DNA from: Gordonia gummivorans
Lineage (GTDB): Bacteria; Actinomycetota; Actinomycetes; Mycobacteriales; Mycobacteriaceae
DNA length: 64,000 nucleotides
Assembly: GCF_022513585.1 (NCBI RefSeq)
Contig: NZ_JAKWBF010000008.1
Location: 62,001-126,000, forward strand
Direction: 5' to 3'
Under the pieces are notes generated by a model that saw only the letters and a list, made by a program, of their open reading frames with translations, searched no databases and was not told the origin of the DNA. Below, in pieces: positions 28,971 to 36,597 of this stretch; positions within the stretch are counted from its first letter, which is position 1; every line of letters begins with the position of its first letter. The position numbers and the translations under genes were made by a program.

Positions 28971-30149
28971 TCAGGACCCGGCAGTGTAGGTCGGCGGGTT
29001 CTGCGTGAGGTCCACCTTGCCGCTCATGTAGTCGCTCGACGTCGTGTTGCGCGGAGCGTCGTCGTAGGTGGGCACATAGGTGAGTCCCCACTCGACGATG
29101 CCCGACACCCTCACCTTGAGGTCGTTGTCGTAACCCAGGCTGGCATCGAGGCGCGACAGGTCGGTGGGCTTGGTCCAGCGGACGGTACCGGGCTTGGCGC
29201 TCGAGTAGGACTCCTGCTCGCAACCCGGCTTGTCGATGGATGCATCCATCTGACGCGATCCCTCGCAGTTGGTGAGGTAGGTGTTGACCGCGTTCGAGAC
29301 GGCTGTCTTTCCGGATTCGCTCAGCGTCGCCTTGACCTCGGTACTGCTGATCGAGACGTAGCCCTCAGGTCCGAGCGGGAAATCGCCCGAGGCGGGGTTG
29401 CTCACGGCGATGTACTGGTTCTTCGAACCCCACACCAGCGGGCCCGGGAAGACGTACACCTTGCTGTCGTTCGAGACATCGACCCCGAACAACGTCGGCT
29501 GCGGAATCCGGAGGTAGGTGGTGTTGATCTCCAGCGCACCGTTGGTCAGCTGCCACTCGCCACCGGACTTGCTGACCAGGATGTCGACGTCGGCGTTCTT
29601 GGTGCCGAACTTGTACGTCGCCTTGACCAGGCCGCCGTTGCTGTCGAACACCTTGATGTCGGTGATCTTCGCGATGTCCTGCTGGCGCTTGAGTACCTCG
29701 TTGGTCAGCAGTGTGGTGGTCGGCGGGGTCTTGACCACGCTGAGTGCCTTCTCGGCGTCACCGTCGGCAAGAGCGTGCAGGTAGGTGCTGACCGCTTCCT
29801 TGGCCGACCCGGCTTTGTCCTCGCCGCCGCCGAGCACGAGGACCAGGGTCACCACGACCAGAACGACCACAACCAGCGCTGCCACGCCACCGATGATCAA
29901 GCCCAGCATCTTCTTGTTGGACTTGGGCGGCGGTGGGGGCCCGGCGGGCGGACCGAAACCGGGGCCTGCGACACCATGAGTGGCGGTGGCCGCGTATTGC
30001 TGTCCGGCCGGATACTGGGGAGCCGTCGGGTACTGCTGGGTCGGACCCGCGTTCGGGTACCCGGGCTGCGGTTGGCCGGGTACACCGGATGGACCGTACC
30101 CGCCGTCGACCGGCTGGAATCCGCCGCCGTATCCACCTGAATTCGTCAT
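28971..30149 (-). CDS. Single-pass membrane protein with Pro/Gly-rich N-terminus and extracytoplasmic domain
   Basis: A 392-residue protein. Residues 1-75 are Pro/Gly/Tyr/Gln-rich and cytoplasmic, KSNKK precedes a transmembrane helix (about 81-106, MLGLIIGGVAALVVVVLVVV), and the rest is outside the membrane. The outer part starts with an NTF2-like segment (AVSTYLHALADGDAEKALSVV) and contains two cysteines (ENCEG-type and KPGCEQ) that may form a disulphide. Common in mycolic-acid actinobacteria; function unknown, possibly a lipid- or wall-associated carrier. The downstream-facing gene at 30264-31166 is a diverged paralog upstream in the same direction. Confidence 0.78.
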   Translation of the reverse strand: MTNSGGYGGGFQPVDGGYGPSGVPGQPQPGYPNAGPTQQYPTAPQYPAGQQYAATATHGVAGPGFGPPAGPPPPPKSNKKMLGLIIGGVAALVVVVLVVVTLVLVLGGGEDKAGSAKEAVSTYLHALADGDAEKALSVVKTPPTTTLLTNEVLKRQQDIAKITDIKVFDSNGGLVKATYKFGTKNADVDILVSKSGGEWQLTNGALEINTTYLRIPQPTLFGVDVSNDSKVYVFPGPLVWGSKNQYIAVSNPASGDFPLGPEGYVSISSTEVKATLSESGKTAVSNAVNTYLTNCEGSRQMDASIDKPGCEQESYSSAKPGTVRWTKPTDLSRLDASLGYDNDLKVRVSGIVEWGLTYVPTYDDAPRNTTSSDYMSGKVDLTQNPPTYTAGS

Positions 30150-30263
30150 GCCACACTCCCCCTCGCAATCAGCAATCGTGCCACGATAACTGACGCGTAC
30201 CTCCCCTTCACCTCGGCACCCCCCGACCGAATGACGGCGGGCGTGTCACGCGAGCGATGCTCG

Positions 30264-31166
30264 CTATCCCTCGGTGAACAAGGGTGGCTTCGCGGTCAGA
30301 TCAACAGAGCCGACGAGGTAGTCGTCGTTGACCGCGGTCCGTGTTGTGTCGGCGGCGTAGGACGGGGTGTAGGTCGCTTGCCAGGACACCGCTCCCGCCA
30401 CATCGACCGTCGTCACCGACGCGGTCGAAAGTGTCCGGAACAATCCGGTCGTATCGCTGGGCGCAGTCCACCGCACCGTGCCGGGCACGGCCGAACGATT
30501 GAGGTGCTGCCGGCACCCCGGTCGGTCCACCGCGGCATCCGGTTCTCGAGAACCCGCGCAATAGGTGAGATGACGTTGCACGGCCTCGCTGACGGCGGCA
30601 TGCCCGGCGGCCGTGAGCTCCGGATCGAGGCGAACGGTCGACGGTGGTTGCGGTCCCACTGGAAATGGCTGGCCGTCAGCATCTTTCGCGCCCACGTAGG
30701 GATCTCTGCTGCCCCACTCGCGAGGTCCGGGATAGACGTACACCGGCACGTTCGCGGTGATCTCGGTGCCGAAGAGCGTCGGGTGCGGAACACGCGTGGG
30801 GGCCACACGTAGTTCGAGCACACCGTCGGACACCAGCCAGCCGCCGCCGGCCGCCACCGTACGGAAACCGACCTCCGCGAGGCGATCGCCGATGCGGTAG
30901 CGAGCGCTTACGACGCCGTCGGACACTGGTTCGGACACCTCGATGTCGGTGATCGGGGCGAGGTCACGCTGTCGGCGCAGCACGTCGCCGCCGAGCAGCG
31001 CAGTCGACGGGGCGGGCGTCGTCACCGCGCGGGCCCGGTCGGCGTCGGCGTCGGCCAGCGCCTGCAGGTAGCTCTGTACCGCATCGCGCGGCGAGCGCGG
31101 CATCCCGTCGGATCGCTGATCGTCCCTGGTCACGAGCACGAGGGTGATGACCAGAGCCAGCACCAC
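30264..31166 (-). CDS. Paralogous membrane protein with a truncated or unclear N-terminus
   Basis: From GTG 31166 a 300-residue product that aligns throughout with the neighbouring gene at 28971-30149 (for example LQALADADADRARAV, RVPHPTLFGTEI, VYVYPGPREWGSRD, VNDDYLVGSVDL). The first residues VLALVITLVLV are only the end of a transmembrane helix. The same frame upstream encodes the rest (GSRPVVLGIAIGVTVLVV) but offers no ATG, GTG or TTG, and it runs through the htpG terminator. Either an unusual start codon is used or the gene has lost its beginning. The Pro-rich cytoplasmic segment of the paralog is absent. Confidence 0.65.
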   Translation of the reverse strand: MVLALVITLVLVTRDDQRSDGMPRSPRDAVQSYLQALADADADRARAVTTPAPSTALLGGDVLRRQRDLAPITDIEVSEPVSDGVVSARYRIGDRLAEVGFRTVAAGGGWLVSDGVLELRVAPTRVPHPTLFGTEITANVPVYVYPGPREWGSRDPYVGAKDADGQPFPVGPQPPSTVRLDPELTAAGHAAVSEAVQRHLTYCAGSREPDAAVDRPGCRQHLNRSAVPGTVRWTAPSDTTGLFRTLSTASVTTVDVAGAVSWQATYTPSYAADTTRTAVNDDYLVGSVDLTAKPPLFTEG

Positions 31167-31220
31167 AAGAACCGTGACACCGATTGCGATCCCGAGAACG
31201 ACGGGCCTCGAACCGACAAA

Positions 31221-31255
31221 CCACCGACCCCGTCGCGATGCGACAGGGTCGGTGG
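31221..31255 (-). terminator. htpG: Hairpin terminator downstream of htpG
   Basis: On the minus strand, stem CCACCGACCC (31221-31230) pairs with 31246-31255, with a further inner stem GTCGC/GCGAC. It begins 22 bases after the htpG stop, and TTTGTCGGTT follows it on the transcribed strand. It also lies inside the open frame that precedes the paralogous membrane protein. Confidence 0.7.
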
Positions 31256-31276
31256 TCGGTGGGATCTCGGGTGCGC

Positions 31277-33280
31277 TCAGGAGTCGGAGCCGGCGGTCGA
31301 GGCCCCGGTCACCGAGCCGGTGAGCTGCGCCGCGAGCAACTTGGCGAACTCCGCGGGATCGTCGAGTTCGCCGCCCTCCGCGATCAACGCCATGCCGTAG
31401 ATCAGTTTGGCAGTGTCCGCGAGCTCGGTCGGCTCACCGCCGGCATAGGCGTTGTTGAGCCCCACCACGAGCGGATGGTCGGGATTGAGTTCGAGTGCGC
31501 GCTTGGACTTCGGAAGTTGTTGTCCCGAAGCGCGATACAGCTTCTCCAGTTGTGGGGACATGGAGAAGGTGTCGCCGACCAGGCACGCCGGGGACTCGGT
31601 GAGCCGGGTCGACAAGCGCGCCTCGCTGATGTCGTCGGACAGGGTGGACCCCAGCCAGTCGAGCAGGCCCTCGAAGGTCTTGTTCTGCTCTTCCTTGGCC
31701 GACGAATCCGCCTCGTCGGAGTCGTCGTCGAGATCGACGGCGCCCTTGGCCACCGACTGGAACGTCTTGCCCTCGAACTCCGCGCCGCCGGTCACCCACA
31801 TCTCGTCGACAGGGTCGTGCAGGACCAGCACCTCGAGGCCCTTGGCCTTGAACGCCTCCATGTGCGGAGAGTTCACGATGTGCTGTCGCGACTCACCCGT
31901 CATGTAGTAGATGGTGTCCTGGCCGCTGCGCATCCGGCCCACGTAGTCGGCCAGCGACGTCAGTTCGTCCTCGGAATGGGTGGATTCGAACGCCGACGCC
32001 TTCAGCAGGGCATCCCGGTTGTCGACGTCATTGACGAGCCCCTCCTTGAAGACGCGGCCGAAGTTCTCCCAGAAGGTGCGGTAGTCGTCGGGCCGGGATG
32101 CGCGCATGTCGCCGACGGTCGAGATCACCTTCTTGGTGAGGCGACGACGGATCGCCCGGATCTGCCGATCCTGCTGCAAGATCTCCCGCGAGACATTGAG
32201 CGACAGATCGGCCGCGTCGACCACACCCTTGACGAACCGCAGATACTCCGGCATCAGTTCGGCGCAGTCGTCCATGATGAAGACGCGCTTGACGTACAGG
32301 TGAATTCCGGTGGTGCGTTCACGCATGAACAGATCGAAGGGCGCCTGGCTCGGGATGAACAGCAGCGCCTGGTATTCGAAGGTGCCTTCGGCCTTCAGCG
32401 TGATGATGTCGAGCGGTTCGTCCCACGCGTGGGCCACATGCCGATAGAACTCGTGGTACTCGTCGTCGGACACCTCGTCCCGCGACTTCGACCAAAGAGC
32501 CTTCATGGAGTTGACGGTCTCGGTCTCGGTCACCGTGGTTGTCTGCGGCTCCTGCGCATCGTCCGCGTCGGCGTCATCCTCCGCGTCGGGGTCCTTCGCG
32601 ATCGGGACGGTCTTCTCGACGTCCATCCGGATCGGCCACGCGATGAAGTCGGAGTACTTCTTGACCAGCTGACGGAGCTTGGCCTTGTCGGTGTAGTCGT
32701 ACAGGTGGTCATCGGTGTCGACCGGCTTGAGCGACAACGTGACCGACGTGCCCTGCGGGGCGTCGTCGACATCGTCGATCGTGTAAGTGCCATCACCCGC
32801 CGACTCCCAGCGGGTCCCGACCGACTCCCCCGCACGGCGCGTCACGAGGGTCACCTTGTCGGCGACCATGAAGGTCGAGTAGAAGCCGATACCGAACTGG
32901 CCGATCAGCTCCTGGGCCGCCCCCGTGTCACCCTCCTGCTTCGCTTCGGCGAGCGTGCGCCGCAACTCGGCGGTGCCCGACCGCGCGAGAGTGCCGATCA
33001 GGCCTATCACGTCCTCCCGCGACATGCCGATGCCGTTGTCGGACACCACCAGGGTGCGTGCCTGCGCGTCGGGGTCGAGCGTGATGTGCAGATCGGTGGT
33101 GTCGACGTCGAGGTCCGAATCGAGCAGTGACTCCAGGCGAACCTTGTCCAGCGCATCTGACGCGTTGGAGACGAGCTCACGCAGGAAGCTGTCCTTGTTG
33201 GAATAGACCGAGTGCACCAAGAGATCCAGCAACTGCCGGGTCTCCGCCTGAAATTCGTGAACCTCTGACCGAGTCGTCAT
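31277..33280 (-). CDS. htpG: Chaperone HtpG (Hsp90 family)
   Basis: A 667-residue protein close to the normal length. The GHKL ATPase domain shows SVYSNKDSFLRELVSNASDAL, VSDNGIGMSREDV and GQFGIGFYSTFMVADKV, the conserved Hsp90 ATP-site motifs. An acidic insert (DPDAEDDADADDAQEP) occurs after the N-domain, the middle domain continues normally, and the C-terminal dimerisation region is followed by a short Ser/Thr/Gly tail. It folds and protects client proteins under stress. GGAGG lies upstream of ATG 33280. It is divergent from the deacetylase gene. Confidence 0.96.
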   Translation of the reverse strand: MTTRSEVHEFQAETRQLLDLLVHSVYSNKDSFLRELVSNASDALDKVRLESLLDSDLDVDTTDLHITLDPDAQARTLVVSDNGIGMSREDVIGLIGTLARSGTAELRRTLAEAKQEGDTGAAQELIGQFGIGFYSTFMVADKVTLVTRRAGESVGTRWESAGDGTYTIDDVDDAPQGTSVTLSLKPVDTDDHLYDYTDKAKLRQLVKKYSDFIAWPIRMDVEKTVPIAKDPDAEDDADADDAQEPQTTTVTETETVNSMKALWSKSRDEVSDDEYHEFYRHVAHAWDEPLDIITLKAEGTFEYQALLFIPSQAPFDLFMRERTTGIHLYVKRVFIMDDCAELMPEYLRFVKGVVDAADLSLNVSREILQQDRQIRAIRRRLTKKVISTVGDMRASRPDDYRTFWENFGRVFKEGLVNDVDNRDALLKASAFESTHSEDELTSLADYVGRMRSGQDTIYYMTGESRQHIVNSPHMEAFKAKGLEVLVLHDPVDEMWVTGGAEFEGKTFQSVAKGAVDLDDDSDEADSSAKEEQNKTFEGLLDWLGSTLSDDISEARLSTRLTESPACLVGDTFSMSPQLEKLYRASGQQLPKSKRALELNPDHPLVVGLNNAYAGGEPTELADTAKLIYGMALIAEGGELDDPAEFAKLLAAQLTGSVTGASTAGSDS

Positions 33281-33491
33281 CTCCGACCTCCACCTGTACC
33301 GCTCATCGCCGCCCGAGCCGTCGACGATGACTCCTATCTGACGGGTTCCGACTTTACCGAGACGACCGGAACCGACTCACGGCACCGTCACAACAACCAG
33401 GACTGGCCGTCGCATCACCCGTTACCCTGAAGGTGCTACTCGGCTCCGTTCGCCGCTGCAGGCCGGGCCGACCGAACAGGAAGCCAGGTGG

Positions 33492-34247
33492 ATGGGCGCA
33501 CCTCGACTGCTCTGCGTGCACGCGCACCCCGACGACGAATCGATGTGGACCGGGGGACTCATCGCACGTCACGCGAGTGCAGGTGGCGAGGTGGATCTGG
33601 TGATGTGCACCTGGGCCGACGGAACCCGGCGGGCCCGAGAACTCCTCGACGCGGTCACCGCGCTGAAGATGCCCCGACCCCCCATCATGCTCGGATATGC
33701 CGACGACCGTGTCCCGGAGTCCGCCCCCGACACACAGCGGTTCTGCTTCTCTCCCTTCGATGAACAGGTTCGGGCGCTTGCCGGACACATTCGCGCACTC
33801 CGGCCCGACGTGATCGTCACCTACGACGCGTTCGGGATCTACGGACATCCCGACCATGTCCACGCGCACCGCCTCGCGTGCGCCGCGGCCGACGCTGCCG
33901 CGTGCGGCACCTTGTACCGACGCTCCGGTCCGGCTTGGCAGGTGAAGTCGCTGTACTTCGCCACCATCGCCGAGTGGATGATCGAGGAAATAGCGGCGCT
34001 GCTGTTTCCGACAGTGCCACGAGAACAGCTGCCCGGCACTCCCGCCGACGCGATCGACGTCTCGATCGACGTGACCGACTTCCTCGCCGAGAAGTCGGCA
34101 GCCATCTCCGCCCACCGCACCGAGATCGACCGCAGCCGAACGATCGCGATGTTCATGTCGCTGCCCGACGACATCCGCGGGCGGTTGCTCGGATCGGAGA
34201 ACTATCAACGTCGCGACCTGGTACCCGGTGGGTGCGACCTGGTCTGA
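33492..34247 (+). CDS. LmbE/PIG-L family deacetylase (MshB/Mca-like)
   Basis: A 251-residue protein with the zinc-site opening VHAHPDDESMWTGG and the second motif YGHPDHVHAHRLA, the AHPDDE...HPDH pattern of the LmbE/PIG-L superfamily. In mycolic-acid bacteria such enzymes act in mycothiol biosynthesis (MshB) or mycothiol-conjugate cleavage (Mca). This chain is shorter than both (about 250 against 290-300) and its neighbours are unrelated, so I leave the exact role open. Its 3' end faces recD, with copy 2 of the interspersed repeat in between. Confidence 0.85.
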   Translation: MGAPRLLCVHAHPDDESMWTGGLIARHASAGGEVDLVMCTWADGTRRARELLDAVTALKMPRPPIMLGYADDRVPESAPDTQRFCFSPFDEQVRALAGHIRALRPDVIVTYDAFGIYGHPDHVHAHRLACAAADAAACGTLYRRSGPAWQVKSLYFATIAEWMIEEIAALLFPTVPREQLPGTPADAIDVSIDVTDFLAEKSAAISAHRTEIDRSRTIAMFMSLPDDIRGRLLGSENYQRRDLVPGGCDLV

Positions 34248-34321
34248 TCGCGTTGACGATCGTCGACTTGGGAAGCACGCTCGGCGCTCACACGACCACA
34301 CACCCGACATCAATTAGCCCA

Positions 34322-34682
34322 TCACCGAACTCAACGAGTCAGCGACCCACGCGCCGCCTGCGGCGGCGATCGTGGAGGCGGGAAGAGGGCCGTGGAGCGC
34401 GGCGCGGCGACGATGATCCACGAAAAATAGGGGAAGAAACTCGTCCCCTATCCCTGGAGTCCTCCCCGCGAATTTTCTCGCGGACGACTCAACAAGCAGG
34501 GGCAGAAAGTAGGGGAAGAACCTTCCCCGACTTTCAGTGGCCCGGCGCCTCGCTGACGTGGCCCGTTCACCTGCCCTTCGAGGCATCCCTCGGCCGGCGC
34601 CTCGGGCACCTCAGAGAGCGGTGGGGTGGTGGACGCTTATGTGCAGGTCAGAGCGCTAGTCACCGAACTCATCGAGTCAGTG
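34322..34682. repeat. Hairpin-rich interspersed repeat, copy 2 (fills the convergent gap 34248-34668)
   Basis: An inverted copy of the 14.0-14.4 kb element. It is bounded by direct repeats of 23 bases (TCACCGAACTCAACGAGTCAGCG at 34322 and a two-mismatch copy at 34660), contains AAATAGGGGAAGAAACTCG-type and CCCGCGA..TCGCGG hairpins, and extends across the recD stop codon at 34669-34671. No coding character. The stretch 34248-34321 shows nothing else. Confidence 0.85.
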
Positions 34683-36597
34683 GCGTGACCGGCGAGCGAA
34701 GACCGCTGGCCCGCTGCACCCGCCGATCCACCGCCGCTCGAACCACATCGGGCGTCGCGATGATGCGGACGGCCTTCTGTGCCCGGGTGATGGCGGTGTA
34801 CAGGAGTTCCCGCGTGAGCAGTTCCGAACCCGTCGGCGGCAGTACCACGGTCACCCGCTCGAACTGGCTGCCCTGGCTGCGGTGAATGGTCATCGCGTGC
34901 ACCGTGGTTGCCTCCGCGAGAGCGGTGGGATGCAGCATCCGGATCTCGCTGCCGCGTCGGAAGGCCACCCGCAACGCGTCGGAACGGTCCGGCGCCGGGA
35001 GCGAAGCGAGCGGGCCGAATGTACCCGGCGCCGGGAGCGAAGCGAGCGGGCCGAATGTACCCGGCGCCGGGAGCGAAGCGAGCGGGCCAGGGGTTCCCGG
35101 GTCGACGATGACCACACCGGTGTCGCCGTTGAACGTCCTGGTCTGCCGATCGTTGGCGGTCACCAGGATCGGTTGTCCCGCATACCATCCGACGCCGTCG
35201 CCATCGGCGTGTCCGAGCCATTCGGCGATCCGGCGCGACCAGCCGCGGACCCCCCAGAATCCCTCCCGGTGAGCGCAGAGAACCCGATGTGAATCGAGCG
35301 CGTCGACCGCCGCATCCGCGTCGGCGGCCAGCGCAGCGGTACGCAATTCGTCGCCCCACGAAATGACGTCGTGCCGTGTGGCCTCGAGTGCGTCGGGTGC
35401 CACGAGTTCGATGTCGGCCAGCCCGGGGTCGGTGAGCAGGTCGAGGACCCGCGACGCATCACCGGCGTTCACCGCCGCGGCCAGTTCGGCAATCCCGCCG
35501 GCGAAACGGTACTCGCGGCGCAGCGTGATGACTCCGTCACCGACCTCGTTGTCTGGCCCGTCAGCGGCGCCGGTTCGTTCCACGAGGTCGGCGAGAACCG
35601 CACCGGCATCCACGGAGGCCAGCTGGTGCGGGTCGCCGACGAAGATCACCCGTGCGTCGGGCCGCGCCGCTTCGAGGACGCGGCTCATCGCCGTCATCGA
35701 GAGCATCGAGGTCTCGTCGACCACGATCACGTCGTGGGGAAGCGAGTGTCCCCGACCGAACCGCGGATTCGAGCCGGGATACCACCCCAGCAGCGAATGC
35801 ACCGTCACCGCCTGTGGTGGAGCACCCGACGGGAGGCCATCGTCTCGTAGAGACGCCGATGCCTGGAGTTGTGCGGCGGCACGGCCGGTCGGCGCGCACA
35901 AGCCGACCCGGAGTCCACCGCCGTGCACCATTCGCAGGACGGCGAGAATTCTTGCGACGGTGTAGGTTTTGCCGGTTCCCGGCCCACCGGCCAGGATCGT
36001 GGTCCAGCGCGTGGCCGCCACGACAGCCGCGTGCCGTTGCAGGTCGCCGGCCTCGTGATCAGACGAATCCGGCTTACCGAACACCTCGCCGACGGCTGTG
36101 CGCAATTGTGTCTGGTCCACCTCGGGCGCACTCTGTGATCGTGTGTGCAGGATGTCCCGGATTGCTTGTTCCTGACGAAAGTACTTCTGCAGGTACAGGA
36201 GTGGGCCGTCGTCGGAGGTCATCAGCACCAACGGTCGGAGCGGACCAGCGTCGGTACCGACCACCAGCGGACTGTCGAGCAGCTCGGTGATCAACTCTTC
36301 TCGGGGTGGCAGTGCGAGGGACGGATCGTCGGGAATATCGTCGAGTCGGTCGAGGGCGAGGCAGGTGGAGCCCAGTCGGACTGCCCGAATCGCCAGCGCG
36401 GTGCCGAGAAGCGCGGGGTCCGAGAGTCGTTCTCCGCACATTCGAACCAGGCGCTCGGTGATGTGCACGTCGGCTGGGGCGAGCACACCTGCGTCGTTCC
36501 AGCGACCCAGGATGCCGCGCGCGCCGACGACCCGGGTGAGGTCGCCGGTAGAGCGTGCGCGCTGGTCGTGGTGCGACGCCGATGCGCCCCCGTTCAT
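34669..36597 (-). CDS. recD: RecBCD helicase-nuclease subunit RecD
   Basis: A 642-residue superfamily 1B helicase: Walker A GGPGTGKT at residues 204-211, Walker B VIVVDETSM, FVGDPHQLASVDAG, and HAMTIHRSQGSQFERV plus LLTRELLYTAITRAQK near the C-terminus. It is the fast 5'-3' motor of RecBCD, which processes broken DNA ends for recombination. Start overlaps the recB stop by four bases. Residues about 500-536 are an in-frame tandem repeat of a 12-residue unit of the type PGTFGPLASLPA, not expected in the family. The stop codon lies inside the interspersed repeat, so the very end (PVTPLTR) may be altered. Confidence 0.93.
   Translation of the reverse strand: MNGGASASHHDQRARSTGDLTRVVGARGILGRWNDAGVLAPADVHITERLVRMCGERLSDPALLGTALAIRAVRLGSTCLALDRLDDIPDDPSLALPPREELITELLDSPLVVGTDAGPLRPLVLMTSDDGPLLYLQKYFRQEQAIRDILHTRSQSAPEVDQTQLRTAVGEVFGKPDSSDHEAGDLQRHAAVVAATRWTTILAGGPGTGKTYTVARILAVLRMVHGGGLRVGLCAPTGRAAAQLQASASLRDDGLPSGAPPQAVTVHSLLGWYPGSNPRFGRGHSLPHDVIVVDETSMLSMTAMSRVLEAARPDARVIFVGDPHQLASVDAGAVLADLVERTGAADGPDNEVGDGVITLRREYRFAGGIAELAAAVNAGDASRVLDLLTDPGLADIELVAPDALEATRHDVISWGDELRTAALAADADAAVDALDSHRVLCAHREGFWGVRGWSRRIAEWLGHADGDGVGWYAGQPILVTANDRQTRTFNGDTGVVIVDPGTPGPLASLPAPGTFGPLASLPAPGTFGPLASLPAPDRSDALRVAFRRGSEIRMLHPTALAEATTVHAMTIHRSQGSQFERVTVVLPPTGSELLTRELLYTAITRAQKAVRIIATPDVVRAAVDRRVQRASGLRSPVTPLTR
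34991..35098. repeat. recD: In-frame 36-base tandem repeat inside recD
   Basis: Units at 34991-35026, 35027-35062 and 35063-35098, the last diverged at its end. Each unit begins GGCGCCGGGAGCGAAGCGAG and encodes 12 residues on the minus strand, so helicase phase is kept. The array falls between the NGDTGVV strand and the C-terminal helicase motifs, probably in a surface loop. Confidence 0.92.

Noticed and set aside
31184-33130. 648-codon open frame opposite htpG
   Set aside because: Shadow of htpG: Arg/Gly/Val-rich without recognisable motifs.
34991-35098. Frameshift or pseudogene in recD
   Set aside because: The repeat unit is 36 bases, a multiple of three, and downstream helicase motifs stay in frame.
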